DNA of 7,066 nt from Holophagae bacterium. Its GTDB lineage: Bacteria; Acidobacteriota; Thermoanaerobaculia; Thermoanaerobaculales; Sulfomarinibacteraceae. The stretch spans positions 1 through 7,066 of the forward strand of contig JAUWTC010000133.1 of NCBI GenBank assembly GCA_030609785.1, written 5' to 3'. The position numbers were made by a program, and so were the translations under genes. Each line of letters opens with the position of its first letter. The stretch's first letter is position 1. The notes under the pieces are model-generated. The model was not told the DNA's origin. It worked only from the letters and a program-made list of their open reading frames with translations, and made no database searches. Below are positions 1-4,023 of this stretch, in pieces.

Positions 1-400
1 GGCATCGGCGTGGCCGCCGATCAGCACGTCGACACCCTCCACCAATCCTGCGAGGCGAATATCGGCTTCGATGCCACGCTGCACCGTGGGTCAGCTTGGC
101 CAGCGTACCGGTGAAGATGTCGCCGGCGTCCAGCAAAAAACTCAAAGGCGCCTTCGCCCGCTCGGCCTCGATCAGAGCCGCCAGCTCGGCAATACCACCA
201 ACATGCTCCAGATCATCCCGCCAGAATGCCGGGATCGGGTCATACGCACTCTCAAAGTCGTTGGTGTAGAGCAACACCACCTCACGGGTCAACGCACCCG
301 GCTCGACCTCCCCAAGACCGTCGGCGGCGATCCCGCCGGCGGCGGTCATTAGTACCAGAACAATTATCTTCGAAATTCGCCAATAGCCCGTCATCTTCAT
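1..400 (-). pseudogene. Secreted 5'-nucleotidase / metallophosphoesterase, 5' part, frameshifted by internal deletion, partial
   Basis: The start at 400 (MKMTGYW) has AAGGA 8 nt upstream; an in-frame ATG at 409 is the alternative. Residues 1-26 look like a signal peptide (basic start, IIVLVLMTAAGGIAA core), so the product would be exported. Next come a strand with TNDFES (residues 46-51) and LLDAGDIFTGTLAKLT (89-104), the first metal-binding motifs of the UshA/5'-nucleotidase family. The frame then fails. From base 84 to 1, a different frame encodes VQRGIEADIRLAGLVEGVD followed by IGGHADA, which is the later GGH metal motif. In the family these two blocks are separated by roughly 150 residues, including the GNHE motif, so that segment is missing here and the reading frame shifts. 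The gene runs off the left edge. Family assignment is confident. Whether the break is a real deletion or an assembly chimera cannot be settled from this window. Confidence 0.68.
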
Positions 401-411
401 CGGTACCATCC

Positions 412-966
412 TTACTCCCAGTTCTCGGGGTTTTCATCATCTTCGTCCCATCGCGCCGGGTTTTCCGTGATGTATTGGCGGATGCGGTTCAGGGCTGCCT
501 CATTGCGGATGATGTGATCGTGGTAGTTGCGCTGCCAGACATTCTGGATTTCCGTATTCGAACGGAACCACTTGGTTACACCAATCTTGAACCCGCGCAC
601 GACCGAACCGATTGTTCTCTTTGGGGAACGAAACACACTGGTGTCAGACGGAGATACCGGATCCGGGTGTACGGGCGAAAAATTTTTCGCCCCTACGATC
701 CGAATAATGCCATGAACATGGTTCGGCATGATCACAAACCCGTCCAATTCCACATGCGGAAAATGATCGGGAATGGCCTGCCAGCATTCCTCGACAACTT
801 TGCCTGCAGGATTCAAACACATCGTCTCTCCCGCCAACTCGCCGAACAGGCAGCTGTGATTCTGCGTGACCACAGTGACAAAATACGCGCCTTCCTGTGT
901 GTAGTCGTAACCCTTCAGGCGAACGGAACGCCGGTGGTGCCGATGAGGTTCGTAACGGTTCATCAT
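412..966 (-). CDS. REP-associated tyrosine transposase (RAYT, IS200/IS605-like Y1 transposase)
   Basis: This is a 184-residue Y1 (HUH) single-strand DNA transposase of the RAYT type, the domesticated relatives of IS200/IS605 TnpA that act on REP palindromes. The N-terminal RRSVRLKGYDYTQEGAYFVT block is followed by the HUH motif MPNHVHG (His83 and His85). The conserved WQRNYHDHIIRNE stretch lies at 144-156, and the presumed nucleophile Tyr165 is in QYITENPARW. All key residues are present and length is typical, so the protein looks intact. Start codons at 966 and 963 are adjacent, and neither has a clear Shine-Dalgarno site. The linker between the HUH and Tyr motifs (residues 91-100) is encoded by a palindrome (669-696). 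By eye, base composition is less G+C-rich than in hutU or feoB, suggesting acquisition. It ends 2-11 bp before the nucleotidase start codons and has a hairpin-rich element upstream. Confidence 0.93.
   Translation of the reverse strand: MMNRYEPHRHHRRSVRLKGYDYTQEGAYFVTVVTQNHSCLFGELAGETMCLNPAGKVVEECWQAIPDHFPHVELDGFVIMPNHVHGIIRIVGAKNFSPVHPDPVSPSDTSVFRSPKRTIGSVVRGFKIGVTKWFRSNTEIQNVWQRNYHDHIIRNEAALNRIRQYITENPARWDEDDENPENWE
669..696. repeat. 28-bp REP-like palindrome inside the RAYT coding sequence
   Basis: The left arm GTACGGGCGAAAAA (669-682) pairs with the right arm TTTTTCGCCCCTAC (683-696) at 13 of 14 positions; the only mismatch is C672/C693. There is no spacer. On the minus strand it encodes residues 91-100 (VGAKNFSPVH) of the transposase, in the variable linker between the HUH and Tyr motifs. 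Its shape (long, near-perfect, with an A/T centre) is that of a dispersed REP-type hairpin. No second copy was found in this window. Confidence 0.85.
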
Positions 967-1041
967 GAACAGGGCTGAGATCGTATCGTATTCAGGCCTC
1001 AGTCAAACCCCATACCCCACGAGCGCCCACCTTCAATTTCT

Positions 1042-1122
1042 CCCCCACCCCAAAAAACTTTCGGCAGCGAGGAGACCGAAGGTCGCCGACCGCCGGAAGT
1101 TTTGAGGGCGGGTGGGTGGGGG
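1042..1122 (+). repeat. Two-part long inverted repeat (9 bp + 12 bp)
   Basis: CCCCCACCC (1042-1050) pairs perfectly with GGGTGGGGG (1114-1122). Inside it, AAAACTTTCGGC (1054-1065) pairs with GCCGGAAGTTTT (1092-1103) over 12 bp with one G-U. The apex holds a further hairpin, GACC-GAA-GGTC (1074-1084). An asymmetric internal loop (3 nt and 10 nt) separates the two stems. Confidence 0.75.
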
Positions 1123-1128
1123 GTAGGG
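1106..1128 (+). other. Canonical G-quadruplex motif
   Basis: Five G-runs are separated by 1-2 nt: GGG (1106-1108), C, GGG (1110-1112), T, GGG (1114-1116), T, six G (1118-1123), TA, GGG (1126-1128). This fits the strict G3N1-7 definition with single-base loops, the most stable class. The same bases form the 3' arm of the 9-bp stem with 1042-1050, so quadruplex and duplex would compete. Confidence 0.75.
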
Positions 1129-1131
1129 ACA

Positions 1132-1193
1132 TCGCGCCCAGCCAGAAGGGCTGCCGAGCCGATAGGCTCGGACCCGCGAAGCGGGTGGCGTGG
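1132..1193 (+). other. Perfectly stacked four-way junction (cloverleaf)
   Basis: A 7-bp closing stem (1132-1138 with 1187-1193, including two G-U pairs) encloses three hairpins laid end to end with no unpaired base between them. CAGCC-AGAAG-GGCTG is at 1139-1153, CCGAGCC-GATA-GGCTCGG at 1154-1171 and ACCCGC-GAA-GCGGGT at 1172-1186. All 18 hairpin pairs are Watson-Crick. Arm and loop sizes do not match a tRNA, since no arm carries a 7-nt anticodon loop. Confidence 0.75.
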
Positions 1194-1343
1194 GCAAGAG
1201 GGCGTCGATAGCGAGGGTCTTTGGGGCGCCCCCAGACCCCTCGGAGCCGCTGCCCGCGTCAGCGGGCCGGGCTGAAGGCCGGAAGATGGAGCGAGGCTCG
1301 CCCGACCATGCAACTGACAACGATCTACCAGCCTCGATTCGTC

Positions 1344-1382
1344 GACGGCCGAAGACCGTCAGCTCTGAGCGAAGCGAAGAGC
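1344..1382 (-). terminator. Hairpin pair downstream of feoB, possible terminator
   Basis: Read on the minus strand, about 20 bp past the feoB stop, GCTCT/AGAGC (1362-1366 with 1378-1382) is followed by GACGG/CCGTC (1344-1348 with 1356-1360). The second hairpin has a TCTTCGG loop resembling a C(UUCG)G cap. Neither is followed by a T tract, so intrinsic termination is uncertain. Both may instead belong to the neighbouring hairpin-rich element. Confidence 0.35.
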
Positions 1383-1401
1383 AGCGGCGCCCGACCTTGG
1401 C

Positions 1402-3318
1402 TCAGATGACCGCAAACACCATCCGCCCTGCAACCGACAAGACCAGAGCGACAACGACGGTCAGCCCCGAAATCCACGCCGTGTCCTTCCAGCCCAGCTC
1501 CCGAGCCATGGCGGCGACGGTGGCTGCACAGGGGACATAGAAGACGACGAAGAGGGTGAAGACCACCAGTTGCTCGTTCGTCAGAACCTGGTCGAGTTGG
1601 TTGGTCCCCATGGCCTGCACGAGCATCACCAGGGTCAGCTCCTTGCGAAGCACGCCGAAGATCAGGGTCATGCCGACGGCCGCCGGCAACCCGAGTGTCC
1701 ACACGGTCAGGGGCGTCAAGGCGTCGTTGAGAAAGGCGCCCGCGCCGAAGCACTCCAGCAGGGCCAGGACCAGCGATGACACGACCAGGACGGGCCACGC
1801 GATGATGAGAAACTCCTTCAGGCTGAGCCAGGTCTTGGCAACCATCGTTTTCACCGTCGGCAACGCCAGGCTGGGGATCTCGAGGATCAGACCCGGAGAA
1901 CGCCCTTTGAGGAACTGGCTCAAAACCCGGCCGATGACCATGATGACCACTAGGTTGAGGATGTAGATCCCCAGAGCCCACAGCGGCCCAAGATAGGCCG
2001 CGACCAGACCATAGATAACGATGGTCCGCGCGGAACAGGGGATGAAGGAAGCCAGGGCCGCGGTAATGCGCCGGTCTCTCTTGGACTCGAGGATCCGCGT
2101 CGCCATGATCGCCGGGACGGAGCAGCCGTAGCCGAGGATCAACGGCAGCACGGATTTACCATGCAAGCCTATTCGGTGCATCAGGTTGTCGAGGATGTAG
2201 GCCATGCGCGGCAGGTAGCCCGAGTCTTCCAACACCGCAAGGGCGATCAAGAAGGGCAAGAGGTAGGGCAAGACGATGGTCAAACCGCCGGCGACGCCGA
2301 GGAAGACCCCCGACAGCACAGCCCCGGCCAGGGTCTCCGGAGGGAAGCGTCCCTCCATCACGGCCTGCATGCCGTCGAACCAACCGACCAGAGGCGCCTC
2401 GAGCAACCGTCCGACGCCGAAAACCAGGTAGAAGACCGTCGAGAGGATCAACACCATCAGCGGACCGCCGGACCAGGGGTGGAGCAGCAGCCGATCGACC
2501 CGCTCGCGCCATCCGACCTTGGGCCGGCCCAATTGTCCGATCGCATCCCAGATCGTGTGAGCCATCGCGTGACGGCACCCGGACACCACCTGGTCCGCGC
2601 TCCAGCCGTGGATTTCTTGGAGATTTTCGATAATGGCATCGAGATCGTTTTCGACCTGCGGAGCCGACTGCCGAACCTTCTCCCTGAAGTACGGATCCAA
2701 CTCGAGCACTTTGGTGGCCACAAGCGTCGTCGGCAACCTGCTCTGGAATCCAGCATCCTCCAGAAGGTTTTTGACCCGAGCGACGGCCGTTTTGACTTCC
2801 TTGTCAAAACACCCTGTGCCGGCAGCAGACCCACCGTGGGCAGCCTGAAGAGCTGTTCGGAACAGATCTTTGAGCCCCTGTCCCCGACGTCCAACAGTGG
2901 GGACGACCGGAACACCCAGCTTTCTCCCCAGGGCCTCGGCGTCGATCGTCATACCGTGCCGTTCGGCCTCGTCCATCATGTTGAGGGCAACAACCATCGG
3001 CCGCTCCAGCTGGAGCAGCTGAAGAGTCAATTCCAGAGACCGCTCGAGCCTGCTGGCGTCAACGACGTTGATGATCAGGTCCCAGTCCTCTTCAGCAACA
3101 AACCGAACGGCCTCACCGGCGTCCGGAGATGCCGAGGTCAGAGAGTACATGCCCGGAAGATCGACAACATCGACCTCGCGCCCGTGAATCAGAGCACGAC
3201 TGAGCGTGTAGGTGACCGACGACCCCGGAAAATTGGCGGTCGCTGCGCGGTATCCTGCGATTGCGTTGAAGATCGTGCTCTTGCCCGAATTGGGCTGGCC
3301 GGCGAGAAGGAACCTCAT
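1402..3318 (-). CDS. feoB: Ferrous iron transport protein B (FeoB), GTPase-gated Fe2+ permease
   Basis: FeoB imports Fe2+ across the cytoplasmic membrane using an N-terminal G domain coupled to a two-Gate permease. In the 638-residue product the G domain shows G1 GQPNSGKS (7-14), G3 DLPG (53-56) and G4 NMMD (113-116). A helical GDI-like region follows at about 170-260. Hydrophobic segments begin near 286 and continue to the C-terminus. The Gate motifs are GYGCSVPAI (397-405), with PCSAR (427-431), and YVPCAATVAA (594-603). Length is slightly below the common 650-770 residues, consistent with a compact form. I chose ATG 3318 because MRFLLAGQPNSGKST begins the G domain directly; a longer open frame to 3387 would overlap feoA. 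The start lies 5 nt after the feoA stop and lacks a Shine-Dalgarno site, so translational coupling to feoA is likely. No feoC follows. Confidence 0.96.
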   Translation of the reverse strand: MRFLLAGQPNSGKSTIFNAIAGYRAATANFPGSSVTYTLSRALIHGREVDVVDLPGMYSLTSASPDAGEAVRFVAEEDWDLIINVVDASRLERSLELTLQLLQLERPMVVALNMMDEAERHGMTIDAEALGRKLGVPVVPTVGRRGQGLKDLFRTALQAAHGGSAAGTGCFDKEVKTAVARVKNLLEDAGFQSRLPTTLVATKVLELDPYFREKVRQSAPQVENDLDAIIENLQEIHGWSADQVVSGCRHAMAHTIWDAIGQLGRPKVGWRERVDRLLLHPWSGGPLMVLILSTVFYLVFGVGRLLEAPLVGWFDGMQAVMEGRFPPETLAGAVLSGVFLGVAGGLTIVLPYLLPFLIALAVLEDSGYLPRMAYILDNLMHRIGLHGKSVLPLILGYGCSVPAIMATRILESKRDRRITAALASFIPCSARTIVIYGLVAAYLGPLWALGIYILNLVVIMVIGRVLSQFLKGRSPGLILEIPSLALPTVKTMVAKTWLSLKEFLIIAWPVLVVSSLVLALLECFGAGAFLNDALTPLTVWTLGLPAAVGMTLIFGVLRKELTLVMLVQAMGTNQLDQVLTNEQLVVFTLFVVFYVPCAATVAAMARELGWKDTAWISGLTVVVALVLSVAGRMVFAVI

Positions 3319-3323
3319 TCGGT

Positions 3324-3587
3324 CTAGGAGGCGCGAACCGCAGGAACAACCGGCCGGTCCTCGATAGCCTCGACCCTGACCCGACAAGCCACACCACGCC
3401 CCAATGCCAACCGGGTCCCGTTAATCTCAATCAGGACCGGTCCCCGGAACGGCGCACGCTCGACAACCTCGAGGCAATCACCAACATGAATGCCCAAAGT
3501 ATTGAGGTGGGCGCCGACCCCCTGCCCGCCTTCAATGAAGACGACTCGAGTCTTACGCAGGACGTCGACGGTATCCAGAGTGGTCAT
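3324..3587 (-). CDS. feoA: Ferrous iron transport protein A (FeoA), SH3-like
   Basis: FeoA is a small cytoplasmic SH3-fold protein needed for FeoB activity, thought to act through contact with FeoB. The 87-residue product has the family pattern: LGIHVGD (31-37), ERAPFRGPVLIEI (43-55) and LALGRGVACRVRVE (60-73), ending in a short Pro/Val-rich tail. I prefer ATG 3587, which has AAGGA 4 nt upstream. ATG 3599 would add four residues, but its GGGAG abuts the start codon with no spacer. It is the first gene of a two-gene operon with feoB 5 nt downstream, and is divergent from hutU across about 430 bp. Iron-dependent control is expected from the family, but no clear Fur or DtxR box was found. Confidence 0.93.
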   Translation of the reverse strand: MTTLDTVDVLRKTRVVFIEGGQGVGAHLNTLGIHVGDCLEVVERAPFRGPVLIEINGTRLALGRGVACRVRVEAIEDRPVVPAVRAS

Positions 3588-3818
3588 CAAATCCTTCATC
3601 TCCCAAAAAGAGATAGTAACTCAAAATGTATCGAATTGCTAACCATATTTAACACGAAATCCCGCCCATGTCCCCAATTGAAAATATGAACATCCTGATC
3701 GAAGTTCTCAGATCAAAAAGACCGGGCTTGTTGAGAATTCTGATCAATTTCAGTCAGTCCCAGTCCGACCTTCTTACCAGTTTTCGTTGCGAGGTGCGGA
3801 AGACGTGGTGAGATTCGG

Positions 3819-3885
3819 CGTTTTCGCAAATTGAGCGAATGAGGCATAGTCTGCACTATGTTGATTGAGCGAATTCAAGAAAACG
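3819..3885. promoter_or_regulatory. 67-bp concentric dyad with an 11-bp direct repeat
   Basis: The inner palindrome CATAGT-CTGC-ACTATG (3845-3860) and the outer arms CGTTTTC (3819-3825) and GAAAACG (3879-3885) share the same centre near 3852. About 21 of 31 paired positions match across the arms. ATTGAGCGAAT occurs in both arms in the same orientation (3830-3840 and 3864-3874), 34 bp apart. It may be an operator for a dimeric or tetrameric regulator, or a small remnant repeat. Confidence 0.45.
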
Positions 3886-3918
3886 GTGAAGATTGCTGCG
3901 TATTTCGCGCCGCAGTAG

Positions 3919-3930
3919 CTCACTGGTGAG
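3919..3930. promoter_or_regulatory. Short palindrome, possible operator
   Basis: CTCAC-TG-GTGAG has perfect 5-bp arms with a 2-bp centre and lies about 95 bp upstream of the hutU start codon. Its size suits a dimeric repressor, but it is short enough to arise by chance in this sequence. Confidence 0.25.
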
Positions 3931-3982
3931 AAGGCCGGGCTAGTCTCGATGGCCGCAGCGACATCACGGGCCGATACAATCC

Positions 3983-4017
3983 GCCCTCCGGGCACGCTAC
4001 AATCCCGCCTCGGAGGC
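3983..4017 (+). promoter_or_regulatory. hutU leader with Shine-Dalgarno site held in a hairpin
   Basis: The hutU Shine-Dalgarno GGAGG (4012-4016) lies 7 nt before ATG 4024 and decides the start. It sits inside the hairpin GCCT-CGG-AGGC (4007-4017). Upstream, CCTCC (3985-3989) is exactly complementary to GGAGG, and can itself be held in GCCC-TCC-GGGC (3983-3993). These alternatives could modulate translation, but the stems are only 4-5 bp. Confidence 0.4.
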
Positions 4018-4023
4018 AGCGCC

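Larger units (their letters stand above)
1021..1300 (+). other. Hairpin-dense non-coding element: candidate structured RNA or complex REP-like repeat
   Basis: No convincing gene lies between 967 and 1401. Within 1021-1300 almost every stretch folds. GCGCCC (1023-1028) can pair with GGGCGT (1200-1205), enclosing a two-part long stem (1042-1122) and a four-way junction (1132-1193). After that come hairpins at 1212-1243, 1252-1267 and 1289-1299. Four G-U wobbles occur in these stems (1023/1205, 1061/1096, 1132/1193, 1134/1191). All pair as G-U only in a plus-strand transcript and would be A-C mismatches on the minus strand. Several loops are GAA or GATA, common in stable RNA hairpins. The flanks 967-1020 and 1301-1343 show nothing clear. 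The element begins 55 bp upstream of the RAYT gene, on the divergent side. It could be a structured RNA, a BIME-like repeat cluster or a relic of a mobile element. I do not recognise a named family. Confidence 0.5.
3600..4023. promoter_or_regulatory. Divergent intergenic region between feoAB and hutU
   Basis: The stretch contains no convincing gene. The feoA-proximal half (about 3600-3760) is visibly A+T-rich and should hold the feoAB promoter. A weak minus-strand candidate is TTGGGG, 19 bp, TTAAAT (about 3650-3680). GCTAACC at 3638-3644 resembles one half of a DtxR-type iron box, but the other half is absent. TTCTCA (3705-3710) and TGAGAA (3732-3737) form a loose dyad. The hutU-proximal half holds a 67-bp dyad (3819-3885), a 12-bp palindrome (3919-3930) and a leader hairpin over the hutU ribosome binding site. 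TACAAT occurs twice (3975-3980 and 3998-4003) with similar following bases, but neither copy has a matching -35 box. Confidence 0.45.

Noticed and set aside
412..966. Complete IS200/IS605 insertion sequence
   Set aside because: No TnpB or IscB gene and no recognisable left and right end hairpins with insertion target were found; the protein fits the RAYT class better.
226..978. Long open frame on the plus strand across the transposase and nucleotidase start
   Set aside because: It is antisense to the RAYT gene, which has full HUH and Tyr motifs; the plus-strand product shows no recognisable domain.
1132..1193. tRNA gene suggested by the cloverleaf shape
   Set aside because: There is no 7-nt anticodon loop, no TTC-type T loop, no D-loop GG and no spacer bases between arms.
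999..1320. Two overlapping minus-strand frames in the hairpin region
   Set aside because: Their Pro/Arg/Gly-rich translations follow from palindromic G+C-rich DNA. They have no start signals or domain, and the base-pairing structure explains the sequence better.
1325..1981. Minus-strand frame of 218 codons overlapping feoB
   Set aside because: It is out of frame with the FeoB permease, whose Gate motif YVPCAATVAA lies in the same stretch.
2161..3327. Plus-strand frame of 388 codons opposite feoB
   Set aside because: It is antisense to the FeoB G domain and first membrane segments; a long antisense frame is expected in G+C-rich coding DNA.
3638..3644. DtxR/IdeR-type iron box near feoA
   Set aside because: Only one half-site-like heptamer (GCTAACC) is present; the inverted partner is missing, so I do not call an operator.
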